Below, in pieces: positions 47,931 to 56,746 of a stretch of DNA of 64,000 nucleotides. This DNA is from Caryophanales bacterium UBA2289 (GTDB lineage Bacteria > Bacillota_I > Bacilli_A > Izemoplasmatales > Hujiaoplasmataceae). Each line of letters begins with the position of its first letter. Position 1 is the first letter of the stretch. A model generated the notes under the pieces. That model was not told the DNA's origin and did no database searches. It was given only the letters and a program-made list of their open reading frames with translations. The stretch spans positions 1 to 64,000 of the forward strand of contig DDWJ01000032.1 of the NCBI GenBank assembly GCA_002345505.1. The letters are read 5' to 3'. The translations under genes and the position numbers were made by a program.

Positions 47931-49172
47931 ATGAAAAAATTAGCTTTAATGTTCTCAATAGTAGCATTTGGTTTCGTTTTAGCAGCTTGTAATCCAACAA
48001 CTACAGCCGCTCCAACTACCGTAGCTCCTACTACAGAAGCGCCTACAACGGTTGCTCCTACTACAGAAGCCCCTACTACAGAAGAACAAGTTTTAGAAAA
48101 TGCAGCTAAAGACTATTACGCAACCGGACAATGGAACGGTTGGGATACAAAAGTTGATGGCCAAATGGAAGCTATCAAACTTAGCGACCCAAGAGTTGCT
48201 TCTATCGTTGATGAATTAGATGGCGTTAAATACTTATATGTATTAGAGGGCTACTTACCATCAGCTGATGCTGGTTGGGGAGTAAACTACATTATCGACG
48301 GTGTTAACACAACACTTAACGGTAACCAAACAGTTAAAGTTATCCGTACTGCTGCTGGCGATCCAGACACAAGAGACTGGTGGGCACAAAGTCCTGAATC
48401 AGGTCAAATCAACAATTTAACTCCTGATACATTATTTATGCCTGAGTTTGTTGAAAACGCAACTACTTCTGTTGTTGAAGGTGAAGGCGAAGAAGCCGTA
48501 ACATTCACATCAGGCGCTTGGAATGACAACCCTGCTGCTTTAGAAGCTGGTTCATACCTAATTGTATTTGCTGAATTCAATGACAACACTAAAGGTTTAG
48601 GATTAATTCCTACATCACTAGTTAATGCAGCCAAAGATTACTATGCAACTGGTCAATTCAATGGTTGGGATACAAAACCAGAAGGTCAAATGGAAGCTAT
48701 TTCTGCTAATGACCCAAGAGTTGCTTCAATGGCAGACGCTTTAGACGGTGTGAAATTCTTATATCTATTAGAAGCTACACTTCCTGATGGCGATGCTGGA
48801 TGGGGAGTTAACTACATAATCGATGGTGTTAACACAACTTTAAACGGCAACTTAACTGTTAAAGTAATCCGTACACTAGCTGGTGATCCAGACTCAAGAG
48901 ACTGGTGGGCACAAAGTCCTGAATCAGGCTTAATCAACAACTTAACTCCTGATACACTATTCATTCCTGAATTTGTTGAAAACGCAACTACTTCAGTTAT
49001 TGAAGGTGAAGGCGAAGCAGCTGTAACATTCACAACAGGTGCTTGGAATGATAACCCTGCTGCTTTAGAATCTGGCGTATACTACATAATCTTCGCTGAA
49101 TTCGAAGACAATACAAAAGGTTTAGGTTTAATCTGGATTTCAGAAGTTCCAGTTGAAGAACCAACAGTTTAA
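47931..49172 (+). CDS. Two-repeat lipoprotein, possible starch-binding protein
   Basis: The 413-residue lipoprotein has the lipobox FGFVLAACNP (Cys20) and an APTTEAPTTVAPTT linker to about residue 55. Two near-identical domains of about 174 residues follow (57-230 and 231-404). Each opens with NAAKDYYATGQ[W/F]NGWDTK, has the centre WGVNYIIDGVNTTLNGN and RDWWAQSPESG, and closes with AWNDNPAALE and FAEF-DNTKGLGLI. The aromatic-rich GQWNGWD and DWWAQ motifs resemble carbohydrate-binding surfaces, but I recognise no family. The position behind the amylase and the cre-like site suggest a maltodextrin- or starch-binding surface protein. Confidence 0.6.
   Translation: MKKLALMFSIVAFGFVLAACNPTTTAAPTTVAPTTEAPTTVAPTTEAPTTEEQVLENAAKDYYATGQWNGWDTKVDGQMEAIKLSDPRVASIVDELDGVKYLYVLEGYLPSADAGWGVNYIIDGVNTTLNGNQTVKVIRTAAGDPDTRDWWAQSPESGQINNLTPDTLFMPEFVENATTSVVEGEGEEAVTFTSGAWNDNPAALEAGSYLIVFAEFNDNTKGLGLIPTSLVNAAKDYYATGQFNGWDTKPEGQMEAISANDPRVASMADALDGVKFLYLLEATLPDGDAGWGVNYIIDGVNTTLNGNLTVKVIRTLAGDPDSRDWWAQSPESGLINNLTPDTLFIPEFVENATTSVIEGEGEAAVTFTTGAWNDNPAALESGVYYIIFAEFEDNTKGLGLIWISEVPVEEPTV
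47998..48087 (+). repeat. Minisatellite encoding the APTT linker
   Basis: A Thr/Pro/Ala linker is encoded by an 18-base unit of the type GCTCCTACTACAGAA repeated about five times. Such arrays often change length by slippage. Confidence 0.6.
48099..49142 (+). repeat. Tandem duplication of a 522-bp domain unit
   Basis: Codons for NAAKDYYATGQ begin at 48099 and again at 48621. The two 174-codon units are highly similar in protein and DNA, with long identical stretches such as GACTGGTGGGCACAAAGTCC, which points to a recent duplication or gene conversion. Confidence 0.8.
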
Positions 49173-49188
49173 TATTTATTAACACAAT

Positions 49189-49222
49189 TAAAAGACCAAC
49201 TTTTTATAAGCTGGCCTTTTTT
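49189..49222. terminator. Bidirectional terminator between convergent genes
   Basis: AAAAGACCAAC and GCTGGCCTTTT pair around TTTTTATAA with T tracts on both strands. The minus-strand fold has G-U instead of mismatched pairs, so it is stronger for the amidase operon. Confidence 0.75.
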
Positions 49223-50647
49223 TTATCGTATATTATCTAAATCTGGGCTTACCCGTTTATCAAATCTTTTTTCATATCTATCAGCATAAGCGAATATCTC
49301 ATCATCGTGATAAAGTTTACCGATAAAGAACAGACTTCTTGGTTCATCATCTACTAGAGCCTTAGCTGGTGTTGCAATCACCGGATTTCCATAAATTGGC
49401 GCATGTGAAGTGCGTTTAACTGACACTATGCACTTTAAATTCTTCTCTTCCATCAATCTTTGATACTCACCGGCCACCTCAAGAATTTCTTTTCTTTTTT
49501 GATAATACTCAGGTTCTGTCAAAGCTCCACTAGTTTTTTCAGAAGCTGTAAAAATACTTTGACCGTACTTAAGTCTCGTTCTTGAATCTTGATTATTGAA
49601 GGTAATCAAATCTTTTAAAGTTTTTATATTATCTGGTTTATATCTTGCTAAATAATGGTTGAGATCTACTTTAAAATCATAAATTAAAGTTATATGATTA
49701 GGCATGTCCTTTATCTCTGTTTCAATATCTACTATTTCTACACCTTGTTTCTTAAAGAATTCTTTAGCCTCTTTTTCTATTTCCTTTTCTTCAACGGCAT
49801 AATCAAGATTCTTATATTTTACAAAACCAATTCTATCTCCCTTAATGTCTTTCTTTAAAGCTGAAACAAAATCATAGGTTCTATTAGCAATATGCATTGT
49901 ATAAAGATCTTCTTCATCATAACCATAAATCTCTTGAAGAAGATAAGCGCAATCTTCAATACTTCTTCCTAATGGACCAGCAGTATCTTGGTGGTGTGAA
50001 ATTGGAATAATACCCGTTCTTGAAACCATACCAAGCGAAGGTTTGATCGTAGAAACTGAATTATTCTTTGCGGGTGCTGTTAAAGAGCCGTTGGTTTCAG
50101 TCCCGATGGATATTGCAATTAAATTGCTCGCAACCGCAACTGCTGAACCTGTACTTGACCCTAACGGATCAATCTTCTTACTATAAGGACTTTTCACTTG
50201 ACCAAACCTTGAACCATACCCTGAAGGCATATCATCAAAACTCATAAAATAAGCAAACTCACTCAAATTAGCTTTACCTAATATGATTACTCCTGCATTT
50301 CTTAATCTCTTGATAACAAATGCATCTTCAGGCGCATAGAAATTTTCTAAAGCAATTGAAGAGGCTGAAGTATGCATCTTATCAAAAGTATTGATATTGT
50401 CTTTAATAACTATTGGAATTCCATGAAGTTTGCTTCTTACGATTCCTGCTTTTCTTTCTTTATCAAGAATATCGGCTATTTCATAGACTTCAGGATTAAT
50501 CTCTGCGATAGAATTAAGCTCTGGTCCACTCTTGTCATACTTCATAATCCTATCAAGATAATAATCAACTAAATCTCTAGAACTAAAATTATAAGCTTCT
50601 AAACCTTCAATTAATTCTTTCACACTGTATTCTTTATCAATCATCAT
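49223..50647 (-). CDS. Amidase signature family protein
   Basis: The product has 474 residues from the ATG at 50647, which follows AAGGAG by five bases; a GTG two codons earlier overlaps that site. The Ser-cisSer-Lys triad of the amidase signature family is visible: Lys in IPIVIKDNINTF, and the two serines in KIDPLGSSTGSAVAVASNLI with SIGTETNGSLTAPAKNNS following. It hydrolyses an amide of unknown identity. It is not expected to be GatA because no gatB/gatC genes are near and the substrate loop differs. It is the last gene of a tightly overlapping operon. Confidence 0.82.
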   Translation of the reverse strand: MMIDKEYSVKELIEGLEAYNFSSRDLVDYYLDRIMKYDKSGPELNSIAEINPEVYEIADILDKERKAGIVRSKLHGIPIVIKDNINTFDKMHTSASSIALENFYAPEDAFVIKRLRNAGVIILGKANLSEFAYFMSFDDMPSGYGSRFGQVKSPYSKKIDPLGSSTGSAVAVASNLIAISIGTETNGSLTAPAKNNSVSTIKPSLGMVSRTGIIPISHHQDTAGPLGRSIEDCAYLLQEIYGYDEEDLYTMHIANRTYDFVSALKKDIKGDRIGFVKYKNLDYAVEEKEIEKEAKEFFKKQGVEIVDIETEIKDMPNHITLIYDFKVDLNHYLARYKPDNIKTLKDLITFNNQDSRTRLKYGQSIFTASEKTSGALTEPEYYQKRKEILEVAGEYQRLMEEKNLKCIVSVKRTSHAPIYGNPVIATPAKALVDDEPRSLFFIGKLYHDDEIFAYADRYEKRFDKRVSPDLDNIR

Positions 50648-51228
50648 TGCCACTCCTTAAAAAATTCTCGTAAATAGTCTTTCATAAACTCAATTCTTTT
50701 TTCCGCAATACTTCTAGCTTCTACTGTATTCATTAAACTGTCTAGGGTAAACAACTTTTGATAAAAGTGAGCAATCGCTGAATCGTCTTCAATCGAGTAA
50801 TCATAAATCATTCTGTTGGTTTTACCGGAATAAGCGAAACAACGAGCTATTCCAACTGCACCTAAGGCATCAAGTCTATCAGCGTCTTGAACAATTTTAC
50901 CTTCTAACGTATCTATTAATTTGCCTTTTTTATAACTAGAAAAAGACATATTATTTATTATGTTCATAACTTCATTCTTTGTTTTTCCATCAACATTCTC
51001 ACTTAGAAAATCCGTAGCTAAAGTGCTACCAGCTCTTGCGATTTTTGGATCATCCAAATCATGTAATAGTGCGGCTAAAGCAATTACGTCATCATCAACG
51101 TCTTTTCCGATTGAAAGATAAACCGCCATATTATAAACCCTTATTGCATGATGAAAATCATGTCCAGTAGTTTCATGGCCTAAATGCATCTTTACGTATT
51201 CAGTTGCCTTTTCGACTAGATTACTCAT
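50644..51228 (-). CDS. HD-domain phosphohydrolase
   Basis: The 194-residue protein is of the YedJ/HDIG type: GHDFHHAIRVYNMAVYLSIG, ALAALLHDLDDPKIA (the HD metal pair), and IVQDADRLDALGAVGIARCF. These are the metal ligands of HD phosphohydrolases, which act on nucleotides or other phosphoesters. The substrate is unknown. Start and stop overlap the neighbours by four bases on both sides. Confidence 0.87.
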   Translation of the reverse strand: MSNLVEKATEYVKMHLGHETTGHDFHHAIRVYNMAVYLSIGKDVDDDVIALAALLHDLDDPKIARAGSTLATDFLSENVDGKTKNEVMNIINNMSFSSYKKGKLIDTLEGKIVQDADRLDALGAVGIARCFAYSGKTNRMIYDYSIEDDSAIAHFYQKLFTLDSLMNTVEARSIAEKRIEFMKDYLREFFKEWQ

Positions 51229-51719
51229 AATGAATATTCCTTTGATAACTTTATATAATGTCTAGCATTATCAATATTCGCTTCAATTTCAGCATCACTT
51301 AAAACCCTAACAATTCGAATTGGATTACCCATAACTAAAGTTCTCGCAGGCACTACTTTTCCCGGAGGTACCACTGTTCCTGCCGCAACCATTGCATAAT
51401 CTTCCACAATAGCCTTATCAAGAATCACTGACCCCATTCCTATCAATGCATAATCGCCTACTGTACATCCATGTAAAATTGCACTGTGACCTACAGTAAC
51501 CATCTTTCCAACCTTTGTCGGGGTATCAGTATTGGTATGAACAACGACATTATCTTGAATATTTGTCCCTTCATCGATAAATACATCCGCCATGTCGCCT
51601 CTTACGGTTGCGTTAAACCAAAGGTTAACATCCTTTTTTAAAACCACGTCGCCAATAACAATAGCGCCTAGATTAACAACAGTTTCATCAATTTGCTCAC
51701 TAAAATTTAGATATTTCAT
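51225..51719 (-). CDS. Gamma-carbonic anhydrase-like hexapeptide-repeat protein
   Basis: The 164-residue protein is a left-handed beta-helix: VNLGAIVIGDVVLKKDVNLW, FNATVRGDMADVFIDEGTNI, DNVVVHTNTDTPTKVG, VTVGHSAILHGCTVGDYALI. Three histidines (HTN, GHS and LHG) match the zinc ligands of the YrdA/PaaY gamma-class carbonic anhydrase family. Activity varies in this family, and the catalytic role here is not certain. It overlaps the radical SAM gene and the HD gene by four bases each. Confidence 0.88.
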   Translation of the reverse strand: MKYLNFSEQIDETVVNLGAIVIGDVVLKKDVNLWFNATVRGDMADVFIDEGTNIQDNVVVHTNTDTPTKVGKMVTVGHSAILHGCTVGDYALIGMGSVILDKAIVEDYAMVAAGTVVPPGKVVPARTLVMGNPIRIVRVLSDAEIEANIDNARHYIKLSKEYSL

Positions 51720-52651
51720 TTATACTCACCTACTTTAAAACGATATGTGTCGTATTTCTTGTAATTGATACATTCAATTCTTATGTCTTCTTTCAACCGC
51801 TTAAATATATATTCATTATCAGGGTTTTTCCTTGAGTCTAGAAAAGCTTTTAACTCAAATTGATTCATGGGGTGTCTTTTGATAATAGACAGTATTGCTT
51901 CATAGTCGTCTTTAATAAAAGAAAAGAATTTAGGATCTGCTAAATGGTCGATATTAATGCCGCCAAGTTTTTTAGCCATTTTTTCCATTTGTTCATGAGT
52001 CGTCGGTTTACATGACTTCAATGCTGGCGGTCTAACTGGGGAATTCAAATAGTACTTATCATATTTAATCAATCCAAGTAACTTTTTAAACCCTTCAACA
52101 GCTTCTAAAGAATCATTTATTCCCTCAACAACCATTGTTTCTAACCAAAGTTTACCTTGATAATCATGAGAAAATTTAATTAATCCATCAACAACCTTTT
52201 GATACTCTAAACTTTTATGAGGCCGATTAATCTTTACGAAACTTTCTTCATCATATGCATCAATTGAAGGTAGAACTATATCCGCTTTTAACAACGCTTT
52301 ATAAACCTTATCGTTATTAAATCTTGTCCCGTTAGTGATTACGGCTACCGGTTCATCAGTAATCATTTTAATACCCTCAATCAATTCTTCAAGATGCTGA
52401 TAAAGAGTGGGTTCACCATCTCCAACTATTGAAACAACATCAACATCTTCTCCTGCATCTAACACTGTTTTAAGTTCCAAAAGAATATCTTCCAACTTAA
52501 ACTCATCAGTAAAGTCATTTGTCATTTTATCGGTTAAGCCCAACTGGCAATAAACACAACTCAAGTTACAAGTCTTCTTACTAATAGGAGATATTCCTAA
52601 AGATTTACCCAGTCTTCTAGAAGGTATCGGTCCATAGATATAATTCATCAT
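51716..52651 (-). CDS. Radical SAM protein, MoaA-like fold
   Basis: The protein (311 residues from the ATG at 52651) has the iron-sulfur motif CxxxCxxC in KKTCNLSCVYCQLGLT, the SAM-binding GDGEPTLYQHLEELIEGIK, and a C-terminal winged-helix-like region (SIIKRHPMNQFELKAFLDSR). It begins YIYGPIPSRRLGKSLGISPI, the signature of a widespread uncharacterised radical SAM family. The reaction is unknown. The start overlaps the Nnr stop (ATGA). Confidence 0.85.
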   Translation of the reverse strand: MMNYIYGPIPSRRLGKSLGISPISKKTCNLSCVYCQLGLTDKMTNDFTDEFKLEDILLELKTVLDAGEDVDVVSIVGDGEPTLYQHLEELIEGIKMITDEPVAVITNGTRFNNDKVYKALLKADIVLPSIDAYDEESFVKINRPHKSLEYQKVVDGLIKFSHDYQGKLWLETMVVEGINDSLEAVEGFKKLLGLIKYDKYYLNSPVRPPALKSCKPTTHEQMEKMAKKLGGINIDHLADPKFFSFIKDDYEAILSIIKRHPMNQFELKAFLDSRKNPDNEYIFKRLKEDIRIECINYKKYDTYRFKVGEYK

Positions 52652-54072
52652 CTTGACCAAACCTTATAAAGATTATCAATAACATCACTAGCAGTCATTG
52701 AAATTTCTCCTCTTCTTTTTCTAGCGAAATCAGCAGCCGTCATAAAGACCGCTAAACCCTTACAACAGGCATTTACCGAAGATTCATCAACTAGAAAAGT
52801 CGAGATGATTCCAGCTAAAACATCACCAGTTCCGGCAGTAGCTAAACCATGATTTTTAGCCTGCATTAGATAAGTATACCTTTGTTCTTGAACTATTGAA
52901 GTGGTCCCCTTTAACAAGGTAATAATCCCTTTTTTCGCCAAAAGCCTTAAATGCTTAATTGGGTCATTAAGAACTTCATTCTTATCTATGTTCAATAGTT
53001 CACTTAACTCTTTACTATGTGGAGTGATGACTAGATTATCATAACTGTTATTTAAGTTTAAATACTTTAATCCTCCAGCATCACAAACAAGTTTTTTCTT
53101 CTTCTCAACTAAACTTAAAAACAAGTTCTCATAATCAGCTACAACTTCTGTCATGCCTGGTCCAAAACAAAATACATCGTATTTGTCAATGTTCTTTAAA
53201 TCAGTTATATTTTTGTAAATCAACTCTATTGCGAATCTCACAATTTCTTCATCATAAACTACTTCAGCTAATCCCAGTCCTGATTTCATCGCCGCAATAG
53301 CAGCCAAGTTGATCGCTCCTGGCATTTCGCTACTACCAATAAAAAGATTATTTCCATATGTGTATTTGTAAGAATTGTGTTTTCTCTTCCTAGAAATATC
53401 TAAATCATGATAATCAAGATAATAAATGTCACTATAGCCTTCTAAAAGACCAATATCAAGTAACTTAATCTCACCGTGATAATCTAAAGCATCATTAAGA
53501 AAATTACCTAATTTATAGTTACCCACAACTCCTGTACATTTTGCTTTTATAACACAGCCCATAACTCGACCACTATCTGGATGGATTCCACTAGGTAAAT
53601 CAATCGAATAGACCTTTTTGTTTGCACTATTAATCATCTCGATTACATCCTTAATATGACCTTCAATATTTCTTTTAAGTCCAATTCCAAAGATTCCATC
53701 AATAACATATTTAGTAGAACTCAACTTCTTCTTCAAATCATTAGAATTTAGTTCAACTAAATTATCTTGCAGTTGCTCATAGTAATGCTTAAAACAATTA
53801 TTACTTTTGTCTTTATCTCCTAAAATGAGTAAAGACAAATTGTATCCAAGCCTTTCAAGTTCACGGTAAACAACTAAACTGTCACCGCCATTTTTCCCTA
53901 TACCAGCAACAACCAATATCTCTTCTTCAACATTAGGCATCATCCTCGACAAAAAATCCTTGGTCAAAACATATCCAGCTTGATACATCAATTCAGTTTC
54001 GGTCATAGACTTCTCTTTCAAAGTCACTTCTTCAATCTTTCTAACATCATCACTGTAAAAAACTTTAACCAT
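52648..54072 (-). CDS. nnr: Bifunctional NAD(P)H-hydrate epimerase / dehydratase
   Basis: The 474-residue protein repairs hydrated NADH and NADPH. The N-terminal YjeF domain (about 1-210) has ILVVAGIGKNGGDSLVVYRE and YVIDGIFGIGLKRNIEGHIK, the epimerase nucleotide site, and IDLPSGIHPDSGRVMG. The C-terminal ribokinase-like dehydratase domain (about 225-474) has PGAINLAAIAAMKSGLGLAE, CFGPGMTEV, VTPHSKELSEL as ITPHSKELSELL, and AGTGDVLAGIIS. The fused order is the usual bacterial one. It heads the overlapping operon after the TraX-like gene. Confidence 0.92.
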   Translation of the reverse strand: MVKVFYSDDVRKIEEVTLKEKSMTETELMYQAGYVLTKDFLSRMMPNVEEEILVVAGIGKNGGDSLVVYRELERLGYNLSLLILGDKDKSNNCFKHYYEQLQDNLVELNSNDLKKKLSSTKYVIDGIFGIGLKRNIEGHIKDVIEMINSANKKVYSIDLPSGIHPDSGRVMGCVIKAKCTGVVGNYKLGNFLNDALDYHGEIKLLDIGLLEGYSDIYYLDYHDLDISRKRKHNSYKYTYGNNLFIGSSEMPGAINLAAIAAMKSGLGLAEVVYDEEIVRFAIELIYKNITDLKNIDKYDVFCFGPGMTEVVADYENLFLSLVEKKKKLVCDAGGLKYLNLNNSYDNLVITPHSKELSELLNIDKNEVLNDPIKHLRLLAKKGIITLLKGTTSIVQEQRYTYLMQAKNHGLATAGTGDVLAGIISTFLVDESSVNACCKGLAVFMTAADFARKRRGEISMTASDVIDNLYKVWSR

Positions 54073-54084
54073 CTCATTACCTCC

Positions 54085-54774
54085 TTATATTAAAAACTCA
54101 AGTAAATATAAAATCAGTAAATGTCCTGGATAAAACAAATAAAAGAACCATTTCAATCGATATTTTCCCATCTCGCCATTATAAAGGAATATAAATATTA
54201 TTGCAAAAATACTAGCCCATTGCATTATCGGAAATTTAGCAAACTCGGTTACTCCAAGAAATTCTAAAACTGGGCTCTGAATAAAAATCAAATTCAAGAA
54301 TAACAAATGTAGAAAGTTTGTAAATTTATTTCGATAGACTCCAAAGAACAAAATCATTAAGACTCCGTAGCCACCATAAGATAGATCCAATAATTCAGCA
54401 GCAAAAACCAAAGGAATAATTATTAACTTAAAATACTGATTCTTGTGATAAAACAAGTACAAAGACAAAAGACCAACAAGTAAAGTCCAAAAAATATTGA
54501 ACGTTATCAACATGTTGTCTCCACCGATTAAATAATAGCCTAATAACGCCAGTTCTATTCCCCCGGCAAAAATAGCTAACCTTAATAAATACTTATTTAT
54601 ATCCTTGGTTTTATGATAACCTTCAGCTATCATATAAGCAAACAATACAAAAGACACTCTTCCTACAAGCCTAAAAACATCATGAAGAAGCGTATTTGAA
54701 TCTAAAAAGATAAATGCTATATGGTCTAAGAGCATTGTGAATAAAGCTATCAGCTTAAAAATAAAACGATTCAT
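54085..54774 (-). CDS. TraX-like membrane protein
   Basis: The 229-residue protein has seven to eight hydrophobic helices. It opens MNRFIFKLIALFTMLLDHIA, and the phrases DVFRLVGRVSFVLFAYMIAE, GYHKTKDINKYLLRLAIF and LYNGEMGKYRLKWFFYLFYP, GHLLILY match the TraX/YdfK membrane acyltransferase-like family (TraX acetylates F-pilin in plasmids). Many Bacillota carry chromosomal copies of unknown role. It lies between xth and nnr with short gaps. Confidence 0.8.
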   Translation of the reverse strand: MNRFIFKLIALFTMLLDHIAFIFLDSNTLLHDVFRLVGRVSFVLFAYMIAEGYHKTKDINKYLLRLAIFAGGIELALLGYYLIGGDNMLITFNIFWTLLVGLLSLYLFYHKNQYFKLIIIPLVFAAELLDLSYGGYGVLMILFFGVYRNKFTNFLHLLFLNLIFIQSPVLEFLGVTEFAKFPIMQWASIFAIIFIFLYNGEMGKYRLKWFFYLFYPGHLLILYLLEFLI

Positions 54775-54783
54775 ACTTGGATA

Positions 54784-55536
54784 TTAAATTTCTATGTCAA
54801 TTTCCACTGGACAGTGATCACTACCGTGGATTTCATTTAGTAACTTGACTTCTTTTATCTTATCGTTAATCTTATTAGATACAACAAAATAATCGATTCT
54901 CCATCCCGCGTTATTAGCTCTAGCATTGAATCTATAGCTCCACCAAGTATATTTAATCACATCTGGATAAAGATGTCTAAAACTGTCAGTAAAGCCCGCA
55001 TCTAACAACATTTGGAACTTAGTGCGTTCTTCGATGGTAAAACCAGGATTCTTTTCATTAGATTTAGGATTTTTTAAATCAATTTCCGTGTGGGCAACAT
55101 TTAAATCACCACAAAGTATAACTGGCTTTATCATATCTAATCTAACTAGATAATCTCTAAAATTATCTTCAAACTCCATACGATAATCTAATCTTGCTAG
55201 TTCGGGTTGAGCATTAGGTACATATGTATTTACGAAATAGAAATTATCATACTCTAATGTAATAACTCTGCCTTCATCATTATAACCATTTCCATCAATA
55301 CCATAAACGACCTTTAACGGTTCTTTTTTTGTATAAACTAAAGTACCAGAATAACCTTTTTTATCGGCTGAGTTCCAATATTCAAAATAGCCGTCATAAA
55401 GAAAATCTTTTTGATCCTCTTGCATCTTAGTTTCCTGAATTGCGAAGATATCAGCATTAACATTCTCGAAGAAAGCATCAAAGCCTTTTTTTCTTGCGGC
55501 TCTTAATCCATTAACATTCCAAGTAACAAACTTCAT
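54784..55536 (-). CDS. xth: Exodeoxyribonuclease III
   Basis: The protein (250 residues from the ATG at 55536 behind GAGAGTAGATTTT) is an AP endonuclease of the exonuclease III family: FVTWNVNGLRAARKKGFDAF, IFAIQETKMQED (metal Glu), VILCGDLNVAHTEIDLKNPK, TYTWWSYR-like region (KYTWWSYRFNARANNAGWRI), and EIHGSDHCPVEIDI with the catalytic His. It repairs abasic sites in DNA. It appears to be the first gene of the minus-strand operon. Confidence 0.93.
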   Translation of the reverse strand: MKFVTWNVNGLRAARKKGFDAFFENVNADIFAIQETKMQEDQKDFLYDGYFEYWNSADKKGYSGTLVYTKKEPLKVVYGIDGNGYNDEGRVITLEYDNFYFVNTYVPNAQPELARLDYRMEFEDNFRDYLVRLDMIKPVILCGDLNVAHTEIDLKNPKSNEKNPGFTIEERTKFQMLLDAGFTDSFRHLYPDVIKYTWWSYRFNARANNAGWRIDYFVVSNKINDKIKEVKLLNEIHGSDHCPVEIDIEI

Positions 55537-55636
55537 AAAATCTACTCTCACTTTCTAAAATATCTAATATACAACTTAATTATAACATAAACGAAAATAT
55601 TTTTTTAAGCATAAGCAGTTATTTCCTTAAGGTTTA

Positions 55637-55665
55637 TTTACAAACAATAAGATATTTTCTATAAT
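55637..55665 (+). promoter_or_regulatory. Promoter of the guanine deaminase gene
   Basis: TTTACA (55637-55642), 17 bases and TATAAT (55660-55665), 34 bases before the ATG with an AAGGAGATCCAA ribosome binding site. Confidence 0.7.
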
Positions 55666-55699
55666 AGTAATACACATTAAAAATCATAAGGAGATCCAA

Positions 55700-56179
55700 A
55701 TGGAAAATAACCACAAACAACTTATGGAAATTGCTATTGATGAAGCGAGAAGAACAATGAACCTTGATTTTGGCGGCCCTTTTGGTGCTTTAATCATCAA
55801 TCAAAACAATGAAATTATCGCCGTAGCTTCCAACACCGTACTAAGAGACCATGATCCAACAGCTCATGCCGAAATTAACGCTATTAGAAAAGCCACAAAA
55901 AAGCTTGGAACTCATGACTTAAGTAATTGCACACTTTATACTACTGCTTATCCTTGTCCAATGTGCTTAGGCGCAATAATTTGGTCGAACATCAAAAAGG
56001 TGTATTTCGGATGTGTCGAAAAAGATGCAGATGAAATTGGGTTTAGAGATGACTTCATCTATAAATTTATCGAAAACAAAAGAGTTAATATCAACATCTT
56101 AGATTTACAAGAAAAAGAAAGAGAAACCTGCCTTACCCTATTTAAAGAGTACCAAGATAAAAACAAACAATTATACTAA
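55700..56179 (+). CDS. guaD: Guanine deaminase (GuaD-type cytidine deaminase fold)
   Basis: The 159-residue protein converts guanine to xanthine. The zinc site is visible as DPTAHAEINAIRKA and AYPCPMCLGAIIWSNIKKVY, and the start MEIAIDEARRTMNLDFGGPF, GALI and the FRDDFIYKF region near the C-terminus match Bacillus GuaD rather than tRNA adenosine deaminase TadA. Its product feeds the xanthine dehydrogenase and adenine deaminase genes further right. It is a single gene on the plus strand, convergent with the purine operon. Confidence 0.87.
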   Translation: MENNHKQLMEIAIDEARRTMNLDFGGPFGALIINQNNEIIAVASNTVLRDHDPTAHAEINAIRKATKKLGTHDLSNCTLYTTAYPCPMCLGAIIWSNIKKVYFGCVEKDADEIGFRDDFIYKFIENKRVNINILDLQEKERETCLTLFKEYQDKNKQLY

Positions 56180-56213
56180 AAAAGCACTGAAAATTTCTCA
56201 GTGCTTTTCTTTT
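56178..56213. terminator. Bidirectional terminator between guaD and thpR
   Basis: AGCACTGA and TCAGTGCT pair perfectly around AAATTTC, flanked by A and T runs on both sides, so it can end both convergent transcripts. Confidence 0.85.
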
Positions 56214-56739
56214 ATATAAGTTCTTTAAAAGCTATCTCTTCATACACTAACTCATCTATTACCCGCTTCGATTCCATAATACTGATTTTAATTATCGGAA
56301 TATCCAATTGATCAGTTTTGAAACTATCTAAATCATGGTAACTAATCTCAACTTTACGTCCTAAAGTAATGTGCGGAGAAAAATTTGAGTTATCAATTAT
56401 TACTCCTGATTTTTCTAATGCCATAAGAACTTTTTTCTGTAAAACTTTCAGTTGTGAACTTAAATCTACTTTAACATGAACCAAACAGTGTTTTGTCGAG
56501 TTCTTAAAACTTGATAGTTTAGAAGTCTTAATATCAAAATTAGGATATTCAATCTGATTTATACCATCAATAATTTTCATTAATAAAGCTTCGTTAACTT
56601 CACCTATATAGTATAAAGTTAAGTGCAAGTTTTCATAACTTGTAAAATTACCTTTATATCGACCTTGTAATGTCTCGACGGTCTTAAAAAGTTCATCTTT
56701 AATTAGCTTAGGGAACAATAAAGCAATAAAAACTCTCAA
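56212..56739 (-). CDS. thpR: RNA 2',3'-cyclic phosphodiesterase (2H family)
   Basis: The 175-residue protein starts MRVFIALLFPKLIKDELFKT and contains two HxTx motifs, NLHLTLYYIGEV and FSPHITLGRKVE, that define the 2H phosphoesterase / 2'-5' RNA ligase family. It opens 2',3'-cyclic RNA ends. It follows ygeW by seven bases and probably is co-transcribed with the purine operon, although its function is RNA-related. Confidence 0.88.
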   Translation of the reverse strand: MRVFIALLFPKLIKDELFKTVETLQGRYKGNFTSYENLHLTLYYIGEVNEALLMKIIDGINQIEYPNFDIKTSKLSSFKNSTKHCLVHVKVDLSSQLKVLQKKVLMALEKSGVIIDNSNFSPHITLGRKVEISYHDLDSFKTDQLDIPIIKISIMESKRVIDELVYEEIAFKELI

Positions 56740-56746
56740 GTTAACT

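Noticed and set aside
49223..50647. The amidase as GatA of the tRNA amidotransferase
   Set aside because: There is no gatB or gatC nearby and the sequence outside the amidase signature does not follow GatA; the general amidase call is safer.
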